Below, one piece after another: positions 52,387-60,952 of a stretch of DNA of 64,000 nt. Position 1 is the first letter of the stretch, and each line of letters opens with the position of its first letter. The notes beneath the pieces are model-generated. The model was not told where the DNA came from. It was given only the letters and a program-made list of their open reading frames with translations, and did no database searches. The DNA lies in the IMG/VR virus record IMGVR_UViG_3300013772_000003, positions 1-64,000 of that record; one strand, written 5' to 3'. The translations under genes and the position numbers were made by a program. This DNA comes from a virus.

Positions 52387-53527
52387 TCGAATTGTTTATC
52401 TTTTGTAACTCTTTATCATACCATTTATCTGCTCGAACTTTTTCCAAATATACTTTCTTTTTTTCTAAATAATCGACAGAGGTCTGGTTTGTTTTCAGCT
52501 CAATTGCTGCGCGATATGCCTGCTTCTTCTTTGCTAATTCTAAATCACTCTCTACAACAGAGGAGTTAACCACGGCATCCTGCTGCACAAATTCCGCCAA
52601 AGCTTGTTCATAAATTTTATTGTTACTCATCGCCTTAACCAGCACGGGAGAAACCTCTATAAGGATAAACAACATGGTAATGAAATTATCTGCCAAATTC
52701 ACCGTATCACTGCTCTCTTTTAAAACAGAAAGCGCTCTAAGTCGCATAAGTAAATCTGGTTGTTCAGGAAATATTATCTTTTTTGTGCTGTCCATTTCCC
52801 GCAATTGCTTCTGCAATCCGGAAATCCTTTCTGCGTTGTATTGTTCGTATGTACGAGTTTGGGCAACCAACTCCTGTCTACGTGTAGAAATCTCAGACGC
52901 TATTTTTGACAATAGTACTCGACTTTTTTGTAATTGTGCTGCAAATGTATTTACCGTGTCTCTTTTTGCTTTATATAAAAGCACTGCGTGGGCTACAGTT
53001 ACAGACTTCTCACGGACCACAAGCTCCTTTAATATTGCGTCCTCAGAATGCCCAATTGCTTTTTTATCTTGATCAATAAGCCGTATAAGATCCTGCTTGT
53101 TCCTATTAAACCGGTCTTCTTCTGTGTTCTTCCGCGCTTGTTGCTCCTGTTGTATTGTTTCTTTAACAGAGACCTCAAACAATTTCAGTTCAAGAGGTTT
53201 TGATATTGTGATCGCCAACACTAAGCTGATTAAAATCCGAGGAAGTACTGAGAAAATTTTGTTCAATAATTTGGTTCCTGTGAACGCAGTAGCTACAATA
53301 TACCGGTCCAAATTAAAAATAAGGCTTCCCCACAACACCCCAAAAAGGACAGAATAAAAAGGATTACCAAATACAAAGTAAAGAGCATATCCGCCGGAAA
53401 CACACGCCAACAGAGCTGTCAGGAAGACAGAAAGTCCCACACTAACCGCCTTGGTTGTTTCTGTAGGACATTTTTCTAAAACGCGCTTATCTACTCCACT
53501 ACAAAATATGATAAACCGTTTGAACAT
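52379..53527 (-). CDS. DUF4407-like membrane protein (382 aa)
   Basis: N-terminal membrane segments ~27-47 and ~56-75, the conserved LIFNLDRYIV motif, a third segment (IFSVLPRILISLVLAITISK, ~90-110), then a long charged coiled coil (~120-270), and a last membrane segment (FITMLFILIEVSPVLVKAM) before a charged tail. This is the DUF4407 layout. The coiled coil would lie on one side of the inner membrane, as in a spanin- or envelope-linking protein. It overlaps the holin candidate gene by 8 bases. A role in lysis or superinfection exclusion is possible but unproven. Confidence 0.8.
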   Translation of the reverse strand: MFKRFIIFCSGVDKRVLEKCPTETTKAVSVGLSVFLTALLACVSGGYALYFVFGNPFYSVLFGVLWGSLIFNLDRYIVATAFTGTKLLNKIFSVLPRILISLVLAITISKPLELKLFEVSVKETIQQEQQARKNTEEDRFNRNKQDLIRLIDQDKKAIGHSEDAILKELVVREKSVTVAHAVLLYKAKRDTVNTFAAQLQKSRVLLSKIASEISTRRQELVAQTRTYEQYNAERISGLQKQLREMDSTKKIIFPEQPDLLMRLRALSVLKESSDTVNLADNFITMLFILIEVSPVLVKAMSNNKIYEQALAEFVQQDAVVNSSVVESDLELAKKKQAYRAAIELKTNQTSVDYLEKKKVYLEKVRADKWYDKELQKINNSNV

Positions 53528-53529
53528 TT

Positions 53530-53808
53530 TTATTCTTGTTTTTCACAGGCATCCAAAGTCTCCAACATCTGAGCCTTTGCCGCAATAGTTAAAGTGGAAT
53601 GTTCATTTATAAACTCCACCAAATTTTTTAAATCCGATTTGTCCAGCGTTACCTCTTTATTATCGTAAAAAGACTGTGCCCATCCGAAAAATTTAAGAGC
53701 GTCACCCTTTGCAGCGTTAGCTAATTGTTCTGCAAGAACTTTTCCCATAGGAGCTATAGGTGTTTTATCCAAGCCTAAAATGTCTTTGTTTAAATTTATC
53801 TTTATCAT
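53530..53808 (-). CDS. Hypothetical small protein (92 aa)
   Basis: Acidic, helical: GKVLAEQLANAAKGDALKFF, WAQSFYDNKEVTLDKSDLKN. The leader has TATATTTG (53822-53829) then ACCAAC 6 bases later, which supports a promoter and start here. Two bases before the DUF4407-like gene. No family named. Confidence 0.7.
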   Translation of the reverse strand: MIKINLNKDILGLDKTPIAPMGKVLAEQLANAAKGDALKFFGWAQSFYDNKEVTLDKSDLKNLVEFINEHSTLTIAAKAQMLETLDACEKQE

Positions 53809-53821
53809 AGTTGGTTTTTTA

Positions 53822-53829
53822 CAAATATA
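53822..53829 (-). promoter_or_regulatory. -7 box TATATTTG before the lysis cassette
   Basis: TAnnTTTG on the minus strand, followed after 6 bases by the ACCAAC leader element and the ATG at 53808. It would drive the 92 aa gene and the lysis cassette. Confidence 0.55.
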
Positions 53830-53830
53830 A

Positions 53831-54292
53831 TCATTTTTGATTTAATTCTTTTAGGTAGGCGTTTATGGAGTGATGAACTCCGAGCGTTTTGGAAAGCGCC
53901 CATGTAAGCCACTTACCGTCTTTATTCAACTTTCCCTCCACTTCCTGTTGTCCGGTAGCTGCGGAAATAGTAATATTACCTTTTCCATAAAGCGTGTCCC
54001 TTTGATCTGTAACCAATCGCTCAATTAGTTTTCCCCCGGCAGCATTACCAATAAGATCCTCTCCAATAGCAACATGTAACATTAAATATTTAAGGGCATT
54101 CCACACTTGGTAGATTAATTTTAACCAATACTCTATGAAGTGCCCAATACCAAGATAAAATCTTACTTGAAATACTTTAATAATAGAACAAAACAGGTTG
54201 TAGATAATCCCAACTAAAATAATGATTCCAAAAACAATTGTTCCAGATAACAGCAATAATATCGGGGTGATTTCTTTCAGCAGCAATTTCAT
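53831..54292 (-). CDS. Membrane-anchored protein (153 aa)
   Basis: N-terminal hydrophobic half (LLLSGTIVFGIIILVGIIYN, then a second segment IEYWLKLIYQVWNALKYLML) and a soluble C-terminal half (NAAGGKLIERLVTDQRD, GNITISAATGQQEVEGKLNK). Adjacent to the fibre and lysis genes; no family recognised. Confidence 0.7.
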   Translation of the reverse strand: MKLLLKEITPILLLLSGTIVFGIIILVGIIYNLFCSIIKVFQVRFYLGIGHFIEYWLKLIYQVWNALKYLMLHVAIGEDLIGNAAGGKLIERLVTDQRDTLYGKGNITISAATGQQEVEGKLNKDGKWLTWALSKTLGVHHSINAYLKELNQK

Positions 54293-54525
54293 TAATTATT
54301 AGGATAATTAGCGGCAATAAAATCTAAGGCAGCCTGATTTAGTATTGCCTTATCCGCATCAATACTTGTTGAGGTTGTTAGCGGCACATCAAACGTATCT
54401 GTCTTTACAAACCCGTGAGTGTCGCCATCTATACCGGTTACAACGGAAATTTTTTGAGTGCCTGTACCATCGAGATTATCTTTAAATTGCCCTTCTAAGA
54501 TTAGATTAATTAAAATGTATTTCAT
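54292..54525 (-). CDS. Small protein following the 736 aa fibre (77 aa)
   Basis: Start set at 54525 (MKYILINLILEGQFKD): the longer frame would overlap the fibre gene's end, and this ATG follows AAAAACAAACAAC. The C-terminal AALDFIAANYPNN matches AAQAYITAHYPNI of the small gene after the other fibre (57125-57364), so the two are paralogues. Possible fibre chaperone or tip partner. Confidence 0.7.
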   Translation of the reverse strand: MKYILINLILEGQFKDNLDGTGTQKISVVTGIDGDTHGFVKTDTFDVPLTTSTSIDADKAILNQAALDFIAANYPNN

Positions 54526-54538
54526 GTTGTTTGTTTTT

Positions 54539-56749
54539 TTATTGTGATTGAAACCAAGCATTAGGTGTTGAACAGTAAACGAAATTAGCTGCCGAATTTG
54601 TTCCGGTTGTTAAAATAGTCCCGTTAATAGTTGCAGCCCCAGTACCCGATTGTAAAGTTATTGCGGTAATTATTTGTGAAATTGCTATTCCAAACACCTG
54701 CCCGTTTACCGGATTGGGAGGAAAAGTAATTGTAAGTGCCGCTAATGTACCGGCAGGGTTACACACTAATTGTGATACCTGCTGCGTTGCTGTTACCGTA
54801 GCAGATGTTACGGGCGTAGTATATTGAACGCTGTTAGCGGCTATCGGAAATCTACCTACCGTAGTGTTTGGAGTAATATAAAAATTTGTACCATCCGGCT
54901 CTATCGTTAATGCTTCTGCGACCGTAGTCAAAGTCCCTGCCGTAAATTTTAAAGGAGCCGTACCTGCGCTTGCTGTTCCTGCTGCTAAATGAAGTAAGGC
55001 GGTCGGTGCAGTTGTAGCCCCTCCTAAATAAGTACTACCTGTATGCTGAACATTACCTACTATACCCAATCCCCACGCCCTTGTAATTGTAGCATTAGTA
55101 CCTGCTGTGGGTGCGCCATTAATGTATTGGGTAAAAGCATCTGATATTGTACTTGCTGCAACAAAAGCATGAGGACGCGCTTTTATTAAGAAGTCGTTGT
55201 TTTGTGTTATAGCCCCCGTGTTATGTGTTTGAGTACTTGAAAAATCAAAAAACACAGCATTATTATCAGTAGATGCTGTACTACCAGTATTTAAACCTGG
55301 TTTTACTTTAAATGTAGGAACTGCACCAGTTGTTTGAGCAACAGTTGATAAATCTAACCAACCAAGACCCATGGTCATTGTTGAATTATTACTATTTATT
55401 CTCCAAACAAAATTACTTGCTGCCCTCATATAATAAGCACCACCTGAATAGAAAATATAATCAGTTGTTTGAGCGCCCGGATATAAATAAGACCCATAAT
55501 TAATGTTATGACTTGCATCTGTTTTTAACCCTGTGCTTGTTGTTATTTGATCCGCATCATTATAATAAGGTATTTGATATTGTGCTGATGTTCCTGTTTT
55601 ACCTACTAACGTAGTAGCCACAGGTGGTAAAGTTGTTATAACAGATGCTTGTTGTGCAAAGGTTGTATTAAATGCCCCTGTAGTAGCTAAATTACCCGCA
55701 AGTGTAAGTGTATTACTTCCGTTATTAACCCCCGTACCTCCGTAAGTAGGACTAATAAGAGTACCGTTCCAAGTTCCTGTAGTAATTACCCCTGTATTTG
55801 CAGTTACTACTAATCCGTTAAGGCTTGTAACTCCGGTAAGAGCCCCTAAAGTCAAGGTGATTGCCGGTGTTGTAGAGGCATTTGCGACCGATCCGCTTAC
55901 TCCCTGATTAGTTACTACGGACACAGTAGTCACACTACCAGACCCCGCAGCAGCCCAACTTGTATTCGTCCCATCTGTGGTCAAGAACAGTCCACCAAAA
56001 GTAGCCTGTGAAGGAGCTAACGCATTAAAAGCATTGTTTGCTGTGGTTTGCCCGGTTCCTCCGTTTGTAATGCCTAAAGTGCCGGTAATAGTAGAGGTAC
56101 TTAATGCTACCGTAAACCCGGCGCCCGTAGCTCCCGAAGTTAACGTGCCGACCCCTACCAACGACGGCAAAGAAGTTACCGCCGTAGTAACTAATGTTCC
56201 TGTTGTTGGTAATGTAATGTTGGTTGTACCGGTTGTGGTAAGAGTAACTCCGAATTCTCCTGAGACAAGAACGGGATTCACAGCTATAGTCTCTATTATA
56301 TTATTATATGTAAGGTTACTCAGGTAAATCCCTTTTATCTCTACGGAATAAATTAATGCTACAAACGCATCAGTATACACTCCGGAAGTGGTCCACGCAC
56401 CGGTAAGTGTATTAAGAGTTGCTGTAACTATCGTGCCTCCCGCTGTAGTAGGGCTTTGAAACGTCGGCTTATTGCTGCCATCAATCTTCGAAAGAACGCA
56501 ATTACCCGCGAGACCAAACTCATCCGCGTTAATGGTTGCTTGGGCTGGGAGGGTAAGGGTGCCGCTTGCTCCTGACACAACCTCATAATATGTAATCTTG
56601 TACTCATTGTTTTTTAGTGTTGTGACGTCTACGCTTACTGCGTTAACATCTGTCATAGTAGCAAAAACATTAGCAATGCTGGGACTATTAGCGCCATCTA
56701 ATGCCTGTACAATCTCTGTTGAGAATATCTGCCTTAATTCTACTCCCAT
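54539..56749 (-). CDS. Tail fibre (736 aa)
   Basis: The N-terminal anchor RQIFSTEIVQALDGANSPS (residues ~6-24) then NVFATMTDVNAV is shared with the 372 aa fibre. The body is Thr/Gly/Asn-rich beta: TTNITLPTTGTLVTT, LGITNGGTGQTTANNAFNAL and a second GGTG repeat (ISPTYGGTGVNNGSNTLTLA), hallmarks of phage tail fibre shafts. The C-terminal part probably carries the receptor-binding tip. Followed by a paralogous small gene. Confidence 0.85.
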   Translation of the reverse strand: MGVELRQIFSTEIVQALDGANSPSIANVFATMTDVNAVSVDVTTLKNNEYKITYYEVVSGASGTLTLPAQATINADEFGLAGNCVLSKIDGSNKPTFQSPTTAGGTIVTATLNTLTGAWTTSGVYTDAFVALIYSVEIKGIYLSNLTYNNIIETIAVNPVLVSGEFGVTLTTTGTTNITLPTTGTLVTTAVTSLPSLVGVGTLTSGATGAGFTVALSTSTITGTLGITNGGTGQTTANNAFNALAPSQATFGGLFLTTDGTNTSWAAAGSGSVTTVSVVTNQGVSGSVANASTTPAITLTLGALTGVTSLNGLVVTANTGVITTGTWNGTLISPTYGGTGVNNGSNTLTLAGNLATTGAFNTTFAQQASVITTLPPVATTLVGKTGTSAQYQIPYYNDADQITTSTGLKTDASHNINYGSYLYPGAQTTDYIFYSGGAYYMRAASNFVWRINSNNSTMTMGLGWLDLSTVAQTTGAVPTFKVKPGLNTGSTASTDNNAVFFDFSSTQTHNTGAITQNNDFLIKARPHAFVAASTISDAFTQYINGAPTAGTNATITRAWGLGIVGNVQHTGSTYLGGATTAPTALLHLAAGTASAGTAPLKFTAGTLTTVAEALTIEPDGTNFYITPNTTVGRFPIAANSVQYTTPVTSATVTATQQVSQLVCNPAGTLAALTITFPPNPVNGQVFGIAISQIITAITLQSGTGAATINGTILTTGTNSAANFVYCSTPNAWFQSQ

Positions 56750-56764
56750 CTCTTTAAACGTATA

Positions 56765-57115
56765 TTATTTCTTCAATACCGAGTCCAAGTAACTCATAAA
56801 CTCAAATGCTTCTTTGGATGTAGAGTTGATGATAACATTTTCCTCAACACATTTTTTCAGGAGATCGTACTCGTTCTCCTCCAAATCAATCTGACCTGAA
56901 GCATTTTTTAGTTTGTCTATAAGTTCTAACCGTTTTCCTAACTCAGAAGTACCTGCCTTATTCCAGCCTCCGGACGGAGCAGACTCTGCCGCAAGAACAA
57001 ATAAACTAAAATAAGAAGTGGTGTCGGAAGCTTGTTCTGCCTGCGTAATAGATCCTTTGTCCCAAATGATTTTTTTGTTTGGAAAAATAATTTCTTTGTC
57101 TACAATGTTTCTCAT
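56765..57115 (-). CDS. Hypothetical protein between fibre genes (116 aa)
   Basis: Helical, acidic C-terminal half (IDLEENEYDLLKKCVEENV, SKEAFEFMSYLDSVLKK), N-terminal beta piece (KEIIFPNKKIIWDKGSITQ). The leader has ACCAAC. No family named; context suggests fibre assembly or an adaptor. Confidence 0.7.
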   Translation of the reverse strand: MRNIVDKEIIFPNKKIIWDKGSITQAEQASDTTSYFSLFVLAAESAPSGGWNKAGTSELGKRLELIDKLKNASGQIDLEENEYDLLKKCVEENVIINSTSKEAFEFMSYLDSVLKK

Positions 57116-57124
57116 ACTTGTTGG

Positions 57125-57364
57125 TTATATATTGGGATAATGAGCTGTTATGTATGCCTGTGCAGCAGCTTGCAATTTTGTATCAATCTCAACTTGTGAA
57201 TCAGTTTTTAAAAAGTTGAAGGTGCTTAACTGTTTAGAATAAAAGTCAGAATAAGCATTTCCAACTATATTCGAAATTACCACTATCTGCCAATCGCGAC
57301 TTACTCCATCTTTGTTGTCTACAGGAGCACCAACTACATTTGCATCTTTTAATTCGTAGGTCAT
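57125..57364 (-). CDS. Small protein following the 372 aa fibre (79 aa)
   Basis: Beta N-terminus (VDNKDGVSRDWQIVVISNIV) and helix ending AAQAYITAHYPNI; paralogue of the 77 aa gene after the 736 aa fibre. Suggests duplication of a fibre plus partner unit. Confidence 0.7.
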   Translation of the reverse strand: MTYELKDANVVGAPVDNKDGVSRDWQIVVISNIVGNAYSDFYSKQLSTFNFLKTDSQVEIDTKLQAAAQAYITAHYPNI

Positions 57365-57381
57365 ATTATTTGTTTTTTAAA

Positions 57382-58500
57382 TTATACTATTGATAATACC
57401 CCAAGATTATTCCAAACATCCCCCGTTACTAATCCCGCAGAAGAAACCGGTAAATTTCCTATGTTTAATGTTGAGGTGGATGTGGCTGCGTTACCGCCAA
57501 TACCTACGTTTGCATTAAATCTAAGTCTTTGGTTTCCCAAGGATGCGTCAGATGTTCCTACAATTAATGAGTTAGTTAATTCATTTGCTGCAGTTGTCCT
57601 TGCCCTATTATCAATAAACAACATATAGTTTGCCGCAGTTTGATTTAAACCAGAGTAACTTCCAAGAAAAATATTATTACTTCCATTGTTAGAATTACCC
57701 GCTGCGTATCCTGCGGCAAAATTCAAATCACCGTTTGAAGTCGATAACCCTGAGGTTGGAGTAATGACTACATTATAGCTTCCCGTTGTATTAGTATTAA
57801 AAGAATTAGTACCAATAATTATATTTAATGAACCTGATGTATTTGCAGTTGCTGAATTACTACCAAATACCTGATTATTAGAACCTGCTCCGTTTGATGT
57901 TAGCAACCTATTACCAACAGCCGTGTTTTCATTTCCAGTAACACTTCCCACCAACACAGAATACCCAACAGCAGTGTTATCTGCACCAGATGTTAGTGAT
58001 TTAAGTGATAAATATCCCACAGCAGTATTGGCTTGACCAGTTGTTGTAGACTGTAAACAATTTACTCCCAATACAGTGTTATTGCCAAACAATCCAGCAC
58101 CTCTACCAATAGTCATGTCCATCAACAAAGTATACCCATCATTTCTAACAGAAAACAAGTTAGCCGTTACACTGTCTTGTGCTACAAAAGCATAATTAAC
58201 TGACCCAAAATCTAAACCTGCTACACGAAGTCTTGCAAACGCATTCGGAACATAACCAATTCCTACATTACCTACCGCGCTAATTCGCACTCTCTCGACA
58301 TTATTGGTTACAATAGGAAAATCAAAATTGTCGTTTGTACCTATGTATTGTTCTGAGCCATTAGTGTTCCCGTTTAAATCCCACGCGGACCCCACCGGTA
58401 TATCAGCAAGTGTGGCAAAAGGATTTCCTAATGTAGGAGTGTGTGCCTGTTCTAAGGCTTGAACAATATCTGTCGAAAATAATTGTCTTTCTATTACCAT
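57382..58500 (-). CDS. Tail fibre with YadA-head-like repeats (372 aa)
   Basis: N-terminal anchor RQLFSTDIVQALEQAHTPT then NPFATLADI, as in the 736 aa fibre. From ~residue 155, repeats of about 22 residues with the pattern NTAVGY-x-L-x-x-x-T-x-G resemble the beta-roll head of trimeric adhesins. The C-terminal part (ELTNSLIVGTSDASLGNQRL) is similar to repeat caps. Likely trimeric host-binding fibre. Confidence 0.85.
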   Translation of the reverse strand: MVIERQLFSTDIVQALEQAHTPTLGNPFATLADIPVGSAWDLNGNTNGSEQYIGTNDNFDFPIVTNNVERVRISAVGNVGIGYVPNAFARLRVAGLDFGSVNYAFVAQDSVTANLFSVRNDGYTLLMDMTIGRGAGLFGNNTVLGVNCLQSTTTGQANTAVGYLSLKSLTSGADNTAVGYSVLVGSVTGNENTAVGNRLLTSNGAGSNNQVFGSNSATANTSGSLNIIIGTNSFNTNTTGSYNVVITPTSGLSTSNGDLNFAAGYAAGNSNNGSNNIFLGSYSGLNQTAANYMLFIDNRARTTAANELTNSLIVGTSDASLGNQRLRFNANVGIGGNAATSTSTLNIGNLPVSSAGLVTGDVWNNLGVLSIV

Positions 58501-58506
58501 GACGTA

Positions 58507-58860
58507 TTAAACTACGGTATCAATTCTAACAGATCCTGCTGTAACAGTATAAGGCATTCCCAAAAGGGTTTTACCTGACGCAGAGTCAAACCCATAAAAA
58601 GTAGAAGCATTGGCTGTAACGCCATTTATGGTTCCGGTAAAACCGGTAGAAGTTGTAAATCCTATGGAAGTAGCGCCGGCAGCAACTGAACCGGAAGCGG
58701 CAGTACTTATAGAGGTAACGGTTTGTGTCCCTCCTGCACCAGCTCCTGCCGCAATTATAATAAGTTGATCCTGAATAACCTTCTGCATCTGCAGCATTGA
58801 CAACTGCCACTTAAAGTTGTTGCCTTTACTGCCGTCTGTGTGATCGTGACCTACGCCCAT
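58507..58860 (-). CDS. Short fibre-associated structural protein (117 aa)
   Basis: MGVGHDHTDGSKGNNFKWQL followed by a short helix and a Gly/Ala/Thr-rich beta part (AGAGAGGTQTVTSISTAASG, GATSIGFTTSTGFTGTINGV). First gene of the leftward unit, with ACTCCAC leader (58867-58873) and a TATCTTTA box. Probably a small fibre/baseplate piece. Confidence 0.7.
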   Translation of the reverse strand: MGVGHDHTDGSKGNNFKWQLSMLQMQKVIQDQLIIIAAGAGAGGTQTVTSISTAASGSVAAGATSIGFTTSTGFTGTINGVTANASTFYGFDSASGKTLLGMPYTVTAGSVRIDTVV

Positions 58861-59129
58861 GATGTTGTGGAGTTAATGAGTTTGGTGTAAAGATAGTGTG
58901 GATTCAGGAAAATTTCGATACTCGCGGGCTTAGTGTAGCCAAAAACTTATTAACAATGTGTTTTTTGTAACAAAGTACTCCGTAAATTTGCCTCAGTTGA
59001 GGATAGCTTTTTAGAAGGGGCTGTACTCCACAACCAAAATATTAAAAATAGTCGCAGTCACACTGCACAAAATATCCCTTAACCAAAGCCCCTTCTGTTT
59101 ACTCGGTTGGGGATTTTTGTTTTTAGGAT
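58861..59129. promoter_or_regulatory. Divergent control region between left and right arms
   Basis: 269 bp without genes, where leftward (58860) and rightward (59130) transcription diverge. Contents: leftward TATCTTTA box at 58888-58895 and ACTCCAC leader; rightward TAAATTTG at 58983-58990; a CCTCA/TGAGG palindrome at 58991-59002; a 10-bp perfect inverted repeat, AGAAGGGGCT at 59013-59022 with AGCCCCTTCT at 59087-59096; and a plus-strand ACTCCAC near 59025. Suits an operator/attenuator or replication control region; no origin motif proven. Confidence 0.6.
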
Positions 59130-59843
59130 ATGTACATAGCAATAGACACCATACAATACAGTGCAGATAGCGCAGAAGCAAAAGACCTTGCTGCCTTCCT
59201 TTGGTTTAAAAGCAAGTACTCAAATTCCTGTTACTTTAAATGGTCTTTAAAATCTATTGCAGATAAAACAAAAGTTTCTCGCACTGTAGTTCGCAAATAC
59301 ATCCAAAAATTCATCGAACTCGGCTGGTGCCGAGTGCATGGGAAAAATCTTATCTTCAAAAAAACCTCTGAATTATACCTCATTAATACAAGAAAATTAT
59401 ATGTAAAAATAAACCTTGAAGGGTCGATGCGAGACATCCTTGAGGAACTATTCCTCGCACTATTAAAAAGAAAAGCAAATCAATTTGACTTCGTTAAGCA
59501 ACTCTGGGGAGACAAAAGAAATGGTAACACTGAATCTGTTGGACACTACAAAAAAATTCAAAAATTTTGTAAAGGTCGAGAGGTAAAGCAAAGTGCAATC
59601 CAAGGATTTTCTTATTCGCTATCAAAATGCGCCAATCTTTTTAACACATCTATACCAACAACCTCAAGAATACTTCGGAGTTTATACAAAAAAGGAAAGT
59701 TTGTAACCGTAAAAAACTCCGTAGTTCTTGGAAGTATTAAAAAATCTCGCGGAATGCGAGAAGCATTAAACCACGTTCCGGGAGCCTTTGTTTCTTCCTC
59801 CGGACTTATAATAAAGAAACTATGCAATTCATATATTTTTTAA
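59130..59843 (+). CDS. Double winged-helix DNA-binding protein (237 aa)
   Basis: Two helix-turn-helix segments: LKSIADKTKVSRTVVRKYIQ (residues ~40-60, followed by KFIELGWCRVHGKNLIF as wing) and LSKCANLFNTSIPTTSRILR (~165-185). Basic overall. Tandem winged helices are found in replication initiators and phage early regulators; the place at the start of the rightward arm fits either. Which one cannot be decided from sequence. Confidence 0.8.
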   Translation: MYIAIDTIQYSADSAEAKDLAAFLWFKSKYSNSCYFKWSLKSIADKTKVSRTVVRKYIQKFIELGWCRVHGKNLIFKKTSELYLINTRKLYVKINLEGSMRDILEELFLALLKRKANQFDFVKQLWGDKRNGNTESVGHYKKIQKFCKGREVKQSAIQGFSYSLSKCANLFNTSIPTTSRILRSLYKKGKFVTVKNSVVLGSIKKSRGMREALNHVPGAFVSSSGLIIKKLCNSYIF

Positions 59844-59951
59844 GCATGTTCTTTTTTGATAACATATTATGGTAACTCATAAGGTTATGTGCTTAGTTAT
59901 AATTTTTTATATATTAATAGCAGTAGTATACGCACCATACAGCACAGAGAG

Positions 59952-60587
59952 ATGAGAAGAAAGAGGACGTCCAAAGCACATAAGTCGTTTATCAAGAAGT
60001 TGTTTAGACGACAAGACCCTAAAGCCTTTGTGGGCATATACAAGATAACTTGTAGCATTACGGAAGAATTCTATATAGGAAGTTCAACGGACATCTCTAA
60101 AAGATGGAAGTGGCATCTATACGAACTTAAAAACAAAGTGCATGGTAATTATCGCTTACAAGGACTATACAACACGCACGGAGAAAAGGGATTGACTTTT
60201 GAAATCATTTGGAAGTCAAACATAAAGCCTATGGACAGGGTAAAGCTATACGAAATAGAGCAGGGGCACATTGACAGGCTCAAACCCACTATTAATATCG
60301 AACTGATTGTATCTATCGACGGCAAAAGGGCGGCTGCTAAAGCAAGACCTGCAAAAATAAAAGCTCTAAAAGGAAACGACCAGCCCCTCCCACAACATAA
60401 ACCAAAGAAAAAACAGCCCAAGAACAAAAAGTACAACCACCTCAAAAGAAAAGATAATAGTCCGACGGGTCTTGCAAAACGTATTGCAAAGGCGATTGCG
60501 ATTCTAAACGCGCCCCCACGACCGGGAGGGGTAAATCCCCACAAAAGAAAACATACCTATAACGCAGGTAATAGAAAAATGTGGTGA
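59952..60587 (+). CDS. GIY-YIG homing endonuclease (211 aa)
   Basis: Start set at 59952 (MRRKRTSKAHKSF), which follows an AGAGAG stretch; a longer frame from 59889 adds an unlikely N-terminus. GIY-YIG core: VGIYKITCSITEEFYIGSST (Tyr-Ile-Gly), the following SKRWKWHLYELKN with the conserved Arg, and YEIEQGHIDRLKPTINIE with the metal-binding Glu. The C-terminal ~90 residues are Lys/Arg/Pro-rich and probably bind DNA. Free-standing homing gene. Confidence 0.88.
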   Translation: MRRKRTSKAHKSFIKKLFRRQDPKAFVGIYKITCSITEEFYIGSSTDISKRWKWHLYELKNKVHGNYRLQGLYNTHGEKGLTFEIIWKSNIKPMDRVKLYEIEQGHIDRLKPTINIELIVSIDGKRAAAKARPAKIKALKGNDQPLPQHKPKKKQPKNKKYNHLKRKDNSPTGLAKRIAKAIAILNAPPRPGGVNPHKRKHTYNAGNRKMW

Positions 60588-60618
60588 ACCTAATACCAGA
60601 ATAACTACCACTTGCCGG

Positions 60619-60795
60619 TTACTCCACAACATGTCCTGAAGATTCCATAACGGGAAACTCTTGCTCCTTTTCAGGATCATTAAATCTGTGGTATACCCAT
60701 ACCTTACTGGTGTAAGTTTGCTTGTTCTTCTTTGCGTGCACAACACGAAGAAATGCTGCTACTTTTTGTAGCGTTGTTTTTTGTTCGGCTTCCAT
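60619..60795 (-). CDS. Small hypothetical protein (58 aa)
   Basis: Starts MEAEQKTTLQKVAAFLRV, ends ESSGHVVE. The A-rich leader AAAAACAAAAGGT precedes the ATG. A longer opposite-phase frame on the same strand looks like a shadow. It begins a group of small minus-strand genes inside the rightward arm. Confidence 0.55.
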   Translation of the reverse strand: MEAEQKTTLQKVAAFLRVVHAKKNKQTYTSKVWVYHRFNDPEKEQEFPVMESSGHVVE

Positions 60796-60952
60796 ACCTT
60801 TTGTTTTTAGTGAACATTAAAGGTATCTTAAGCACAAAGAGGTTGGTGGTAAAATTCGATGAAATGGGAGTTTTTATAGCCAAATAAAGCAAATAAAAAG
60901 TAGAAATATCTACTTCCTGAAAAAAACACAGGATCAGCTTGGAAAGAGCCGG

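Noticed and set aside
60149-60544. 131 aa minus-strand frame
   Set aside because: Antisense of the GIY-YIG gene's basic C-terminus; no independent support.
60504-60746. 80 aa minus-strand frame
   Set aside because: Overlaps the GIY-YIG gene's 3' end; another frame on the same strand (60619-60795) gives a more protein-like sequence with an A-rich leader.
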